DNA of 64,000 bases from Brevibacterium daeguense. Its GTDB lineage: Bacteria; Actinomycetota; Actinomycetes; Actinomycetales; Brevibacteriaceae. The notes under the pieces were generated by a model. The model saw only the letters and a list, made by a program, of their open reading frames with translations, had not been told where the DNA came from and did not search any database. Where the stretch lies: the NCBI RefSeq assembly GCF_021729135.1, contig NZ_JAJTWW010000019.1:1-64000 (forward strand), in the 5' to 3' direction. Below are positions 18,078-27,431 of the stretch, piece after piece. Numbering within the stretch: position 1 is the first letter of the stretch; each line of letters starts with the position of its first letter. The translations under genes were made by a program, and so were the position numbers.

Positions 18078-19288
18078 CAGCGGGGGACTCGGGTGGTCTC
18101 GATGATGGAGCTGAGGACCTGGTCGACGGTGATCCCGTCCATCTGCGCCTCGGGCCGCAGCAGCACCCGGTGGCGGAAGGTCATCGGGATCAGCGACTTG
18201 ATGTCGTCCGGGGTGGCGTAGGCCCGCCCTGCCAGCCACGCCCGGGCCTGGCCCGCGGCCAGCAGCCGGGTGGCCCCGCGCGGCGAGATCCCCAGCGACA
18301 GGGAGGGGGCCAGCCGAGTCGCCTGCACGAGATCGACGATGTACTCGACCACCTCGGGCGCGACATGCACGGTCCCGGCGCGCTCGGCGGCCTGCAGAAG
18401 CGTGGGAATGTCTGCGACGGCCTGGACCTCGCGGAGGTCGTGCGGGTCGAATCCGGCCGCGTGGCGGGTGAGGATCTCCATCTCGGTGTCGCGAGGCGGC
18501 AGCTCGAGGACGAGCTTGAACAGGAACCGGTCGAGCTGCGCCTCGGGCAGGGGGTACGTTCCCTCGTACTCGATCGGGTTCTGGGTGGCAGCCACGAGGA
18601 ACGGCGCCGGGAGCGGACGGGTGGTGCCGTCGACGGTCACCTGGCGCTCCTCCATCGCCTCGAGCAGAGCCGACTGGGTCTTCGGCGGGGTGCGGTTGAT
18701 CTCGTCGGCGATCAGCAGATTGGTGAACACCGGGCCCTCGCGGAACTCGAAGTCCCCGGACCGGGTGTCGTAGATCATCGAGCCGGTGACATCCCCGGGC
18801 ATCAGGTCCGGCGTGAATTGGACGCGCGCCGACTGGAGCTCGAGTGCGTGTGCCAGGGTGCGCACCAGGAGCGTCTTCGCCACCCCGGGCACGCCCTCGA
18901 GCAGCACGTGACCGTGGCACAGCAGGGCCAGCAGGATCCCCTCGACAGCGTGCTGCTGGCCGACGACGACCTTGCCGACCTCGAAGCGCACCGCTGCGAT
19001 GCGCTCTCGCAGCTCGTGGTCGAGCGGGGAGAGACGGTGGCGCTCGGCGAGCCGGGCCTCCAGGGTGGGCGGAGCGAACTGCGTGTGATCTGTGCCCGCA
19101 GCCTGCCCTTGCGCGAACCCGCCGGGCGCGGGCGGAGCGGGGGCGAAGCCGGGCATCGGCGGCTGGCCCTGCGGGATGTGCACCTGTCCCTGCGGGATGT
19201 TCGGCGGTGCCTGTCCGAAGGGCACCGGCAGCTGTCCGTCCGGGGACGGCTGCTGCTCCTGCGCGCCCGAGGCGGGGAACTGGCTCAT
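18077..19288 (-). CDS. moxR: MoxR-type AAA+ ATPase
   Basis: A chaperone-like AAA+ ATPase: Walker A GVPGVAKT (132-139), Walker B LLIADEINR, sensor 1 ATQNP, and sensor 2 SPRGATRLL. The core matches the MRP subgroup that pairs with DUF58 proteins. The first 70 residues are an unusual Gln/Pro/Gly-rich low-complexity extension containing a repeated IPQGQ motif, absent from the compact MoxR core and likely disordered. It overlaps the upstream DUF4350 gene by four bases and the downstream DUF58 gene by one. It probably acts on the neighbouring membrane proteins. Confidence 0.92.
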   Translation of the reverse strand: MSQFPASGAQEQQPSPDGQLPVPFGQAPPNIPQGQVHIPQGQPPMPGFAPAPPAPGGFAQGQAAGTDHTQFAPPTLEARLAERHRLSPLDHELRERIAAVRFEVGKVVVGQQHAVEGILLALLCHGHVLLEGVPGVAKTLLVRTLAHALELQSARVQFTPDLMPGDVTGSMIYDTRSGDFEFREGPVFTNLLIADEINRTPPKTQSALLEAMEERQVTVDGTTRPLPAPFLVAATQNPIEYEGTYPLPEAQLDRFLFKLVLELPPRDTEMEILTRHAAGFDPHDLREVQAVADIPTLLQAAERAGTVHVAPEVVEYIVDLVQATRLAPSLSLGISPRGATRLLAAGQARAWLAGRAYATPDDIKSLIPMTFRHRVLLRPEAQMDGITVDQVLSSIIETTRVPR

Positions 19289-20535
19289 GGGTGGGAGACC
19301 TCGCTTTCGATGTTCGAGATTTCGGTCGCGATGTCGACGAGCTGCCTGTCGGACGTCGGGACGGCTTCGATGAATGCCCGATGCACCTGCGCCCGGTCAT
19401 GTCCGGTGTGCGCGGCCACGGCATCGCAGATGTCGGCGGCTCGGGCCGACGGCGGCAGGCCGAGGCGCCGGGCCAGCCGCAGCAGTGCCGCCGTGCGCAG
19501 GGAGTGGAGCGCCTGTTCGCGGGCGCCGGACCGCTGCAGGATCCCCGCCCGGCCGATCACGGTCTCCACCGGCGGGACGATGACCGGCAGGCGCTCGACG
19601 GCCAGCGGTCCCAGCCGGCGGCCGCGCCACAGCATGAGCGCCGCCAGCAGCGGGATGAGCCACAGGAAGGCGACACCGAACCAGGTCGGGACCAGGGCGA
19701 GGGGATTCGCCGGCCGGCCGTCCTGCTGGGCCCAGGGCTGGTCGGAGGCCTGCGGGTAGTAGTAGACGACGCGCTCATGCCCGCCCAGCGCACCGAGTGC
19801 GAGTGCGGCGTTCCCCTGCTCATCCAGGCCGGCGTTCGACAGCCAGTGCGGATCGGCCAGAACCGTGATGTCGTGGCCGGGCAGCTGCTCGCGGGCCACC
19901 GCGCCGTAGCCGGCCTGATCCCAAGGGTGGTGATAGCAGATCGTCACACGGCCCTCGCTCAGGCCGGTGCTCGCGTAGCGGTTCGCTGTCCCGGAGACGG
20001 CTCCGGCGCGGCGGGCCGGCTCCCATTCGCAGTCGGGCGGCATCGGCTCGGCGGAGTTCTGGGCGTCGGTCACCTGAGTCGCGGTCGTGATGCCATCGGT
20101 GTAGCCGTCGACGTAGAGACCCGGTGAGACGAGCACGAGGGAGTTCTCCCCGTCGGCTGCCGCCTGCGCGAACTCGCTCTGCGTGCTCGGCTCCAGATTG
20201 CCCGAGGGGTCGTGGATGAGGACGGTGGTGCCGGGTTCCGCGGCCAGGGTCTGCGCCTCGGTGAGGGATTCCGTGGTGGTGACCTCGACGCCGTGGTCGC
20301 GCAGCACCTCGACGATGGCGCGGCCGCCATCGGGAGCGGACGAGTCCCAGTGGAGGGGCCGGGAGTCGGCGCTGCCTGCCGAGAGCAGGAACCCGACGAT
20401 CGTCACCAGCAGCAGCGCAACCGCCGCCACCACCCACACGGTCGCGGATCTCGCACCGGTCCTGAGGACGCGCAGACGTCCCGGACCCGCGGCTCGCGCG
20501 GTTCCGCGCACCGCCACGTCGATTCCGGCGCTCAC
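19285..20535 (-). CDS. DUF4350 domain membrane protein
   Basis: A 416-residue protein with a membrane helix near 35-52, a large extracytoplasmic domain that begins with the DUF4350 pattern (SRPLHWDSSAPDGGRAIVEVLRDHGVEV), a second membrane helix near 285-305 and a cytoplasmic helical tail. DUF4350 is related to glutamine-amidotransferase-like folds in which the catalytic cysteine is usually missing; I see no such cysteine in a typical context. The GTG start overlaps the DUF4129 stop by four bases. It is part of the MoxR cluster and may be one of its targets. Confidence 0.83.
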   Translation of the reverse strand: MSAGIDVAVRGTARAAGPGRLRVLRTGARSATVWVVAAVALLLVTIVGFLLSAGSADSRPLHWDSSAPDGGRAIVEVLRDHGVEVTTTESLTEAQTLAAEPGTTVLIHDPSGNLEPSTQSEFAQAAADGENSLVLVSPGLYVDGYTDGITTATQVTDAQNSAEPMPPDCEWEPARRAGAVSGTANRYASTGLSEGRVTICYHHPWDQAGYGAVAREQLPGHDITVLADPHWLSNAGLDEQGNAALALGALGGHERVVYYYPQASDQPWAQQDGRPANPLALVPTWFGVAFLWLIPLLAALMLWRGRRLGPLAVERLPVIVPPVETVIGRAGILQRSGAREQALHSLRTAALLRLARRLGLPPSARAADICDAVAAHTGHDRAQVHRAFIEAVPTSDRQLVDIATEISNIESEVSHP

Positions 20536-21155
20536 GCTGTCACCGACCCGTGAAGCTGGTCGTCGAGCCTCTCGATCCGGCGGTAGGCGGCCTCGTCGGC
20601 GCTGCCCTCCCCGAAGGTCACGGCATCGAACACCGCGCCGGCGTCCAGCAGGGGGACCGCATGATCGGGCCGCGCGGCAGCGGCGGCGCGGGAGAGCTCC
20701 GAGGCGGTGCTGGCGGCTCCGATGTCGATGTCTCCCGACCGGGCGAGCGCGGCGAGGAGCGCGCGCACTCCTTCCTGCACCGCAAGGTTCCAGTCGCGGG
20801 CGGCGGCGGCGCGGCGGGCGCGCGCACGCAGCTCGTCGGGATCGAGTCGGGCGTCGGCCACCCGCACGTCGTGGCGGGGGACGCGCAGGCTGCCGCCGGA
20901 GCCGCGCCCCACCCGCCAGGCGATCAGGACCACCAGGGCGATGACGAGGGCGATCACACCGAACAGCAGCCAGGGCGACCGGATGTCACCGGCTGCGCCG
21001 AACAGGTCGCTCAGCAGGTCGCCGAAGGCGCGCCCGAGGCGCTCGAGCAGGGTGAGATCGGATTCCCGGTAGACCGGGTCGGCGAGCTCGTCCTCGGCCC
21101 ACTGGCGGGCCTCGTCCCGGCCCGGGGCGAGCACCGGGTCCTCCGCTGTGCTCAC
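20532..21155 (-). CDS. DUF4129 domain membrane protein
   Basis: A 207-residue protein with one membrane helix (about 53-73) and a C-terminal DUF4129 region. The latter carries the RARAARRAAAARDWNLAVQEGVRALLAAL helix and ending FGEGSADEAAYRRIERLDDQL, the conserved YG/FG...Y pattern seen when this domain is fused to transglutaminases. Here it is free-standing, as usual in actinobacterial MoxR operons. The start is the GTG at 21155, overlapping the previous stop by four bases; a longer frame upstream merely shadows the neighbouring membrane gene. Confidence 0.82.
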   Translation of the reverse strand: MSTAEDPVLAPGRDEARQWAEDELADPVYRESDLTLLERLGRAFGDLLSDLFGAAGDIRSPWLLFGVIALVIALVVLIAWRVGRGSGGSLRVPRHDVRVADARLDPDELRARARRAAAARDWNLAVQEGVRALLAALARSGDIDIGAASTASELSRAAAAARPDHAVPLLDAGAVFDAVTFGEGSADEAAYRRIERLDDQLHGSVTA

Positions 21156-22189
21156 CGGGCGGCCCTCCGCTCGGCCTCGCGCAGGAGGATGAGGTCGTAG
21201 CCTTCGGTGCGCATCAGCCGGTCGAAGTAGACCACGGAGACGAGGCCTGCCAGGTACGCGAACAGGGCGGCGGTCGCTGCGAGCGTGACGAAGACCGTGA
21301 CCAGGGCCACGAGCGTGAGCGCGATCGCGCCGAAGGCGGTCACCGACGCGGTGCTCAGCATCGTCAGCGACACGATGATCAGGGCGACGTAGACGATGAT
21401 GATGATCGGGGTGATGACGATCGACACGAGCTGGTTGGACAGCGCATAGCCGAGCACCAGCTGCCCGGCGGTGCGCCAGAAGCCGTGGCGAGTCAGGCGC
21501 CAAGAGCGGCGGAAGGCCTGACCGACAGTCGCCTGCTCGTGGCTGATGACGCAGCCGACGAACGCGGTCCTGATGCCGAAGTACACGGTGAACGCCAGCC
21601 AGCCGAAGACGCCGAGCAGGAGCACGATGGCGCTGCCGGTTCCCGACCCCAGGCCTGCCAGCAGCAGCGCCGGTGCCGAGAGCGCGATCAGGGCGCCCAG
21701 ATGGAGGGCGAACAGCAGCACGGTGGTGAGCACGAGGCGGAGGCGGACACCGCGCAGGGCGGCCCAGCCCTGCTTGAGCGTCATGCGCTCCGAATCGAAG
21801 GCGGCGCGGGTGCCGACGGCGGTGACCCCGGCCAGCAGGTGGACCAGCGACAGCGCGGTCAGGGAGGCCACGAGTGCGCCGACCTGGGTGATCACGGCGA
21901 ACCCGGCGGTCGCATCGGGGTCGGCGAACACCTCGGCGAGGAGGCCCGCGGATGCCCACACGACGGCCGATCCCAAGGCGGCGAGCGCGAGCGCCCACAG
22001 CGTGAATACGATCAGTGCGAGGCCGACGGTCAGCGCCGGCGCGAACCGGAGGAGGCGGAATCCGCCGTCGAGTCCCTCGAAGAAGCGCTGCGGACGACGG
22101 GCCAGCACACCGGGCTCCGGAGCCGGCCTCCACAGCGATCGGATCGGCTCCGGATCACGGAGCTCGTGGCGACCGGTCCGCCAGTTCAT
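21152..22189 (-). CDS. polytopic membrane protein of the MoxR cluster
   Basis: About 345 residues with roughly six long hydrophobic segments and an amphipathic helix (GQAFRRSWRLTRHGFWRTAG) between them. This resembles the membrane domain seen in glycerophosphodiester phosphodiesterase-type and DUF975-like proteins; no catalytic domain is attached. I take the ATG at 22189 as the start, since the only upstream alternative is a TTG at 22264. It appears to be the first gene of the minus-strand operon that continues through DUF4129, DUF4350, MoxR and DUF58, all joined by 1-4 base overlaps. Role unknown. Confidence 0.72.
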   Translation of the reverse strand: MNWRTGRHELRDPEPIRSLWRPAPEPGVLARRPQRFFEGLDGGFRLLRFAPALTVGLALIVFTLWALALAALGSAVVWASAGLLAEVFADPDATAGFAVITQVGALVASLTALSLVHLLAGVTAVGTRAAFDSERMTLKQGWAALRGVRLRLVLTTVLLFALHLGALIALSAPALLLAGLGSGTGSAIVLLLGVFGWLAFTVYFGIRTAFVGCVISHEQATVGQAFRRSWRLTRHGFWRTAGQLVLGYALSNQLVSIVITPIIIIVYVALIIVSLTMLSTASVTAFGAIALTLVALVTVFVTLAATAALFAYLAGLVSVVYFDRLMRTEGYDLILLREAERRAAR

Positions 22190-22372
22190 CCGCGCGTCCC
22201 ATGCGGCGCCTCGGGCTTCGAACACGCGACACCACCTCGGAACCGGTCGGGACTGACAGCCCAATCATGCCAGGCAGTCCGGAGTCTGTCGCGACTGACG
22301 TGAGCTCGGGCCACCGGGTTCGAGCGCCGAGACCTGCCGGGACCCGAAATTCCGCAAATGCGTCCCATGCGC

Positions 22373-22378
22373 GACAAT
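22373..22378 (+). promoter_or_regulatory. -10 box of a probable leaderless mtrA transcript
   Basis: GACAAT at 22373-22378 ends seven bases before the preferred mtrA ATG at 22386. The rest of the 22190-22385 spacer holds no gene. The divergent membrane-protein gene must have its own promoter here, which I cannot locate. Confidence 0.4.
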
Positions 22379-22385
22379 GGACTCC

Positions 22386-23066
22386 ATGACTTCTCGGATT
22401 CTGGTAGTGGACGACGACACCGCCTTGGCGGAGATGATCGGCATCGTGCTCAAGAGCGAGGGCTTCGAACCGCACTTCTGCGCGACCGGGGACGGCGCAC
22501 TCGACGCGTTCCATGCGGTGCGACCGGATCTCGTGCTCCTGGACCTCATGCTGCCCGGCAAGGACGGACTCGAGGTGTGCCGCGAGATCCGCGACGAGTC
22601 GGGCGTGCCGATCATCATGCTCACCGCCAAGTCCGACACCGTCGACGTGGTCCTCGGACTCGAATCCGGTGCTGACGACTATGTTCCCAAGCCGTTCAAG
22701 CCCAAGGAGCTCGTCGCACGGGTGCGCGCGCGGCTGCGCGAGTCGGAGCCGAGCGCCCCGGAGATCCTCGAAGTCGGCGACGTCCGGATCGACGTCGCGG
22801 GCCACAGCGTCACGAAGGGCAGCAGCCAGGTGTCGCTGACGCCCCTGGAGTTCGATCTGCTGGTGGCGCTGGCGCGTCGGCCGTGGCAGGTGTTCTCCCG
22901 GGAGACCCTGCTCGAAGAGGTGTGGGGATACCGGCACGCCGCTGACACCCGGCTGGTGAACGTGCACGTGCAGCGGCTGCGCTCCAAGATCGAGAAGGAC
23001 CCGGAGAAGCCCGAGATCATCGTGACGGTGCGCGGCGTCGGATACAAGGCGGGCCAGGGCACGTGA
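22386..23066 (+). CDS. mtrA: MtrA response regulator
   Basis: OmpR/PhoB-class response regulator of the MtrAB system, which controls cell-wall remodelling, division and replication-linked genes in actinobacteria. The receiver domain has the acidic pair VVDDD (8-11), phospho-acceptor Asp53 in LLDLMLPGKDG, and the lysine in VPKPFKPKEL. The C-terminal winged helix ends RGVGYKAG. I prefer the ATG at 22386 (226 residues) because a -10-like GACAAT ends seven bases earlier; an in-frame codon nine bases upstream would overlap that box. It overlaps mtrB by four bases. Confidence 0.95.
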   Translation: MTSRILVVDDDTALAEMIGIVLKSEGFEPHFCATGDGALDAFHAVRPDLVLLDLMLPGKDGLEVCREIRDESGVPIIMLTAKSDTVDVVLGLESGADDYVPKPFKPKELVARVRARLRESEPSAPEILEVGDVRIDVAGHSVTKGSSQVSLTPLEFDLLVALARRPWQVFSRETLLEEVWGYRHAADTRLVNVHVQRLRSKIEKDPEKPEIIVTVRGVGYKAGQGT

Positions 23067-24778
23067 GTCGAACCCCGGCGCTCGCCGGGTTCCTGCGGAC
23101 TCTCGAGCGAGCCTTCACCACCGGCTACCGGTGGATCGCCGGCGCGTTCACCCGTTCCCTGCAGTTCCGGATCGTGGTGCTCACGATCGTGCTGACGATG
23201 GTGGCGATCTACGGCGTCGGCACCTACATGTCCCAGCAGATCGCCCGCGGCCTGTTCGAGGCGAAGCTCACCGCGGTGTCCGCGCAGACCGCCGGCTACA
23301 CCGCGGAACTGCAGTCGCTGTCCGCACTGGATGACGACCAGGCGCTGGCGGAGGCTCTCAACACCCAGCTGCGCTCGATGCTGTCCCGCTCGCCGACGCC
23401 GCTCCGGTCGATCGCGCTCGAGCCGCAGGAGCGCTCCGCCTCGGTCCCGCCCCTGCTGACGCTGGTCAGCGGCGAGGAGTCGATCCCGGTCTCCGACCTG
23501 CCCGACGCCTACCTGGCGGCGGTGGACCGCGCCGGCCCGGGTGAGCAGCTCTACCAGTCGGTGACGCTGCCGGACCAGTCGCCCGGGCTCGTGGTCGCCC
23601 AGCAGGTCGCCATCCCCTCGGCCGGGCAGTTCGAGCTCTTCGTCGTCGCCGAGCTCCAGGAGGAGCAGAACACACTCGACTTCGTGCTCCGCGCGATGCT
23701 GGTGGCCGCGCTGGTGCTGGTCGTGCTCGTCGGCGCGGTGGCCTGGATCGTGACCCGACTGGTCGTCGTGCCGGTGCGCACCGGCGCCGAGGTGGCCCGC
23801 CAGCTCGCCGACGGCGACCTCGACCAGCGCATGCCCGTGCAGGGCCAGGACGAGATCGCGACGCTGGCGCAGAGCTTCAACGACATGGCGGACAACCTGC
23901 AGGATCAGATCACCCGGATGGAGCAGCTCACCGTGCTGCAACGGCAGTTCGTCTCCGACGTCTCCCACGAGCTGCGCACCCCGCTGACCACGATCCGCAT
24001 CGCCTCCGACATGATCTACGAATCGCGGGACGAGTTCGACGAGTCGACCTCCCGCAGCGCCGAGCTGCTGCAATCGCAGGTGGAGCGCTTCGAAGTGCTG
24101 CTGGGCGACCTGCTGGAGATCTCGCGCCACGATGCCGGAGCCGCCGCGCTGGATGCGAAGCCGACCGACATCGGCGAGGTCGTCACCTCGGTGCTCGACA
24201 CCCTGTCGGTGATCGCCGCCCAGTCCGGCACCGACCTGCTGCTCCACGCCCCGTCCTCGCCGGTGATGGCCGAGGTCGACAGGGTGCGGATCACCCGCGT
24301 GGTGCGCAATCTCGTCGTCAACGCGATCGAGCACGGCGAGAAGGAGCGGATCGACATCTACGTCGCCGCCAACGCCGAGGCGGTCGCCGTCAGCGTCCGC
24401 GACCACGGGATCGGAATGACGGAGGAGCAGGTCGAGCATGTCTTCGACCGGTTCTGGCGCGCCGATCCCTCCCGGCGGCGGACATTGGGAGGATCCGGTC
24501 TGGGCCTGGCGATCTCACTGGAGGACGCCCGGCTGCACGACGGCTGGCTCCAGGCCTGGGGCCGGGCCGGCGAGGGCTCGTGCTTCCGCCTCACCCTGCC
24601 GCGCCGGCAGGGGCAGGCCATCACATCGTCACCGCTGCCGCTGCCGCCCGCGGACGCTCACATCCAGGGCACCTCGCTCGTGGCCGGACCGAGCACCTCG
24701 GACGGCTCCGTCCGGATCCAGACCGGCAGCATCCCGATCGTCGTCGACACCTCGGAGTCCGACCATGAAGCCGAATAG
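23063..24778 (+). CDS. mtrB: MtrB sensor histidine kinase
   Basis: Membrane sensor kinase partner of MtrA. Layout: a membrane helix at about 36-55, an extracytoplasmic sensor region to about 210, a second helix (about 215-237), a HAMP domain, a HisKA domain with phospho-acceptor His302 in SDVSHELRTPL, then HATPase_c with N-box NLVVNAIEHGE, DHGIGM and GGSGLGLAIS. The last 50 residues after the kinase are Pro/Ser-rich. The GTG start overlaps the mtrA stop (GTGA) and the 3' end overlaps lpqB by 14 bases, the classic mtrA-mtrB-lpqB operon. Confidence 0.95.
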   Translation: MSRTPALAGFLRTLERAFTTGYRWIAGAFTRSLQFRIVVLTIVLTMVAIYGVGTYMSQQIARGLFEAKLTAVSAQTAGYTAELQSLSALDDDQALAEALNTQLRSMLSRSPTPLRSIALEPQERSASVPPLLTLVSGEESIPVSDLPDAYLAAVDRAGPGEQLYQSVTLPDQSPGLVVAQQVAIPSAGQFELFVVAELQEEQNTLDFVLRAMLVAALVLVVLVGAVAWIVTRLVVVPVRTGAEVARQLADGDLDQRMPVQGQDEIATLAQSFNDMADNLQDQITRMEQLTVLQRQFVSDVSHELRTPLTTIRIASDMIYESRDEFDESTSRSAELLQSQVERFEVLLGDLLEISRHDAGAAALDAKPTDIGEVVTSVLDTLSVIAAQSGTDLLLHAPSSPVMAEVDRVRITRVVRNLVVNAIEHGEKERIDIYVAANAEAVAVSVRDHGIGMTEEQVEHVFDRFWRADPSRRRTLGGSGLGLAISLEDARLHDGWLQAWGRAGEGSCFRLTLPRRQGQAITSSPLPLPPADAHIQGTSLVAGPSTSDGSVRIQTGSIPIVVDTSESDHEAE

Positions 24779-26462
24779 TCTGCTGGCCTGCGGTCTGGCC
24801 CTGGTGCTGCTGCTGAGCGGCTGCGTGTCGATCCCGCGCGACGGCGGGATCGGACGGATCGACGTCGGCGAGGACTACGGGGGCGTGCAGTCGCGCGTCG
24901 ATCCCGACGGACCCGTGCCGGGGGCCGGGCCCGATGAGATCGTCCGCGGCTTCCTCGCCGCCGGGGCCGGCTACAGCAACAACTTCGAGGTCGCCCGCTC
25001 GTTCCTCACGGAGAGCTTCGCGGGGGAATGGGACCCGCTCGCCTCGGTGCGGGTGATGCCTGCGGGCACCGGGCTGGATGAGGTCACCAGCGAGATCACC
25101 TCAGACTCCCAGAACGTCTCCCTCGCCGTGCCGGTCCAGGCGGTCCTCGACGAGCGCCGGATCTACCGCGAGCCCAGCGACGCCACCCACCTCGACCTGG
25201 ATTTCTCGCTCCGCCAGGTCAACGGGGAGTGGCGGATCTCCTCGGCACCGGCGGGCATGGTCGTCTCCGCGACGAGCTTCAGCAGCATCTTCCAGTCCTA
25301 TCCGCTGTACTTCTACACACCCGGCTACGAGTACCTGGTGCCGGACGTCCGCTGGTTCATCCGCTCCCCGGCCACTCCCACAGAGGTGATGAGCGAGCTG
25401 CTCCTCGGTCCGGCCGACCACCTCGGCGGCGCTGTGGTGTCCGCCGTCCCCGAAGGCACTCAGCTGAATCCGCGGGCTGTCGGCGTCACGGAGGGCACCG
25501 CCGAAGTCGGGCTGTCCGACACGGTGGAGGGGCTCGACAGTCAGACCTGGTCGCGGCTGCACACGCAGGTGTCCGAGACGCTCACGGAGATCGGTGCGGT
25601 CACCGCGGTCGAGATCTCCGCACCTTCCGGCGTGGTCGACCCCGAGGCGAGCTCACCGGCGAAAGCGCTCGTCGAGATCGATTCCCGGCCGGTGGTGATC
25701 TCGGACGGGCGCCTCGCCCGGGGTTCGGGCACGCAGATCGAGCCCGTGCCCGGCAGCCCCGAGCTCGCCGCCGGCGCCTCCGATCCCGCGGTCGCAATCG
25801 ACGAGTCGATGTACGCCTACCTCGGCGCTGAGGGTGCTGAATTGCACCGGCTCCGGGGCGCCGACATGAGCGACGTGAGCATCCTCACCGGAGACCAGCT
25901 GGTGGGCCCCAGCTTCGACCGCTACGGGTGGACCTGGACGGCCGAGGCGGAATCGGAGGGCATGCTGCAGGCAGTGGACTCCGGTGGGGAGCTTGCGCGG
26001 GTCGACGCGCCGTTCGCGGACGGCCGCCGCATCATCGCGCTGCACGTGTCGCGGGACGGGACGCGGCTGGGAGTGCTGAGCGCGGACGACGAGGATCAGC
26101 CGCGCCTCGACATCATCGGCATCACCCGCAATTCCTCCGGAGCGCCCACCGGCACCACAGCGGCGAGTCCGATCACGGTGGCCGCAGGGTTCGAGCAGAT
26201 CGTCGACTTCTCGTGGGCGGGCAGCGGAGCAGTGGTGCTGCTCGGTGCGCCCGGCGACGGCGCCATCCAGCCGTACAGCGCGCCGGTCTCCGGCCCGGTC
26301 GAGTCGCTCGGGACGGTCGACGGCGGTTCGCGGATCACCGCCGGCAACGACCTGCGCTCCCTGCGAATCAGCACGCCGTCGGGGGAGATGCACATCTACG
26401 GTGCCGGCAACTGGCAGAAGGTCGTCGACGCCCGCGCATTCGATCCCGCATATCCCGGCTGA
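24765..26462 (+). CDS. lpqB: LpqB lipoprotein, modulator of MtrB
   Basis: An exported lipoprotein that interacts with the MtrB sensor domain in mycobacteria and affects MtrA phosphorylation. The N-terminus MKPNSLLACGLALVLLLSGC gives a signal peptide with lipobox LLSGC, so Cys20 would be acylated. A GerMN-type domain follows (about 200-290, with TPTEVMSELLLGP) and then a beta-propeller-like C-terminal half. The length of 565 is typical. The start codon lies inside mtrB, ensuring co-expression. Confidence 0.93.
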   Translation: MKPNSLLACGLALVLLLSGCVSIPRDGGIGRIDVGEDYGGVQSRVDPDGPVPGAGPDEIVRGFLAAGAGYSNNFEVARSFLTESFAGEWDPLASVRVMPAGTGLDEVTSEITSDSQNVSLAVPVQAVLDERRIYREPSDATHLDLDFSLRQVNGEWRISSAPAGMVVSATSFSSIFQSYPLYFYTPGYEYLVPDVRWFIRSPATPTEVMSELLLGPADHLGGAVVSAVPEGTQLNPRAVGVTEGTAEVGLSDTVEGLDSQTWSRLHTQVSETLTEIGAVTAVEISAPSGVVDPEASSPAKALVEIDSRPVVISDGRLARGSGTQIEPVPGSPELAAGASDPAVAIDESMYAYLGAEGAELHRLRGADMSDVSILTGDQLVGPSFDRYGWTWTAEAESEGMLQAVDSGGELARVDAPFADGRRIIALHVSRDGTRLGVLSADDEDQPRLDIIGITRNSSGAPTGTTAASPITVAAGFEQIVDFSWAGSGAVVLLGAPGDGAIQPYSAPVSGPVESLGTVDGGSRITAGNDLRSLRISTPSGEMHIYGAGNWQKVVDARAFDPAYPG

Positions 26463-26543
26463 GCCGGAAGCAGGGACGGTTGCGAGGTCACAGCGGTGCG
26501 GTGCCGCTTGTGCGCCCATCGGCTCCCGGGGGACAGTGGCGGC

Positions 26544-27362
26544 ATGCGCCAGGTCCTCACCGAGATCCTCGAACTGCTCGTGCCCCGCAGCTGTGCGGGC
26601 TGCGGCGCGGAGACCGTGACGCTGTGCGGCCGCTGCCTCGAGCAGCTGGCCGGCCCGGTCAGGGCGACCGTCCCGCGGTACGGCATCCTGCCGGTGGTCG
26701 GCGCCGGCGAGTACGAGGACGTGCTGCGAAGCTGCCTGATCGCCTACAAGGAGCACGGCCGGCGGGATCTGATCCCGGTGCTGGCCGGGCTGCTGGCCCG
26801 CTCGGTGGTCACGATCCTCGAGCACTCGCCGGATCCGGGCGCAGGCGCTCTCCTCGTCCCGGTGCCCGCGGATCGCTCCGCGATCAGGCGCCGCGGCGCC
26901 AACCATGTCTCCGTGCTCACCGAGCGCGCCGCCGGGATGCTGCGCTCGGAGGGCCTGCGGGTCGAGCTCGCCGACATCCTCGAAGTCGCGGCTCACCGCG
27001 ACCAGGTCGGGTTCGGCTCGCTGGGGCGGCGGCGGAATGTTCGCGACACCCATCGGGTCCGCCCGGGGACCGGCTTCCCGAGCGGACTGTCCGACAGAGC
27101 CGGCGGGCTCGACAGGTCGGGAGCCGGCGAGCGCGCGAGGTCGAGAACCGATGAGCGCGCCGGGCCGGGAGCCGGCGAGCGCGGCAGGTCGGAAGCGGGC
27201 GAACAGCCTCGGGTCATTGTGCTCGACGACATCTGCACGACAGGCTCGACCGTAGCCGAAAGCGCCCGGGCGCTCCGCAGATCTCGCATCCCGGTCCACG
27301 GGATCGCAGTGGTCGGGATTGCTCCCGGGGGAACTCGATTCGCCCCGGGGGATGGTATTTAA
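26544..27362 (+). CDS. comF: ComF family phosphoribosyltransferase-like protein
   Basis: Related to the competence protein ComFC. The N-terminal zinc-finger-like part has CAGCGAETVTLCGRC, and the C-terminal phosphoribosyltransferase fold has the PRPP-binding VIVLDDICTTGST. I start it at the ATG at 26544 (272 residues); an upstream ATG at 26496 would add a second CxxC but has no better ribosome site. Just before the PRPP loop there is an insertion of four tandem eight-residue repeats (RSGAGERA, RSRTDERA, GPGAGERG, RSEAGEQP; 27114-27209), which lengthens the family's usual flexible loop. It lies between lpqB and hpf, as in mycobacteria. Confidence 0.86.
   Translation: MRQVLTEILELLVPRSCAGCGAETVTLCGRCLEQLAGPVRATVPRYGILPVVGAGEYEDVLRSCLIAYKEHGRRDLIPVLAGLLARSVVTILEHSPDPGAGALLVPVPADRSAIRRRGANHVSVLTERAAGMLRSEGLRVELADILEVAAHRDQVGFGSLGRRRNVRDTHRVRPGTGFPSGLSDRAGGLDRSGAGERARSRTDERAGPGAGERGRSEAGEQPRVIVLDDICTTGSTVAESARALRRSRIPVHGIAVVGIAPGGTRFAPGDGI
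27114..27209 (+). repeat. four in-frame 24-bp tandem repeats within comF
   Basis: Units at 27114-27137, 27138-27161, 27162-27185 and 27186-27209 encode RSGAGERA, RSRTDERA, GPGAGERG and RSEAGEQP. They are imperfect, Arg/Gly/Glu-rich, and lie in the loop before the PRPP-binding motif. The following DNA returns to ordinary comF sequence. Confidence 0.8.
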
Positions 27363-27431
27363 TGGAATGTACCCATCTCTCAAGCGATGGGCACGGAGCG
27401 ATCCGTTTCCCGACGTGTAAAGGAACGCACA

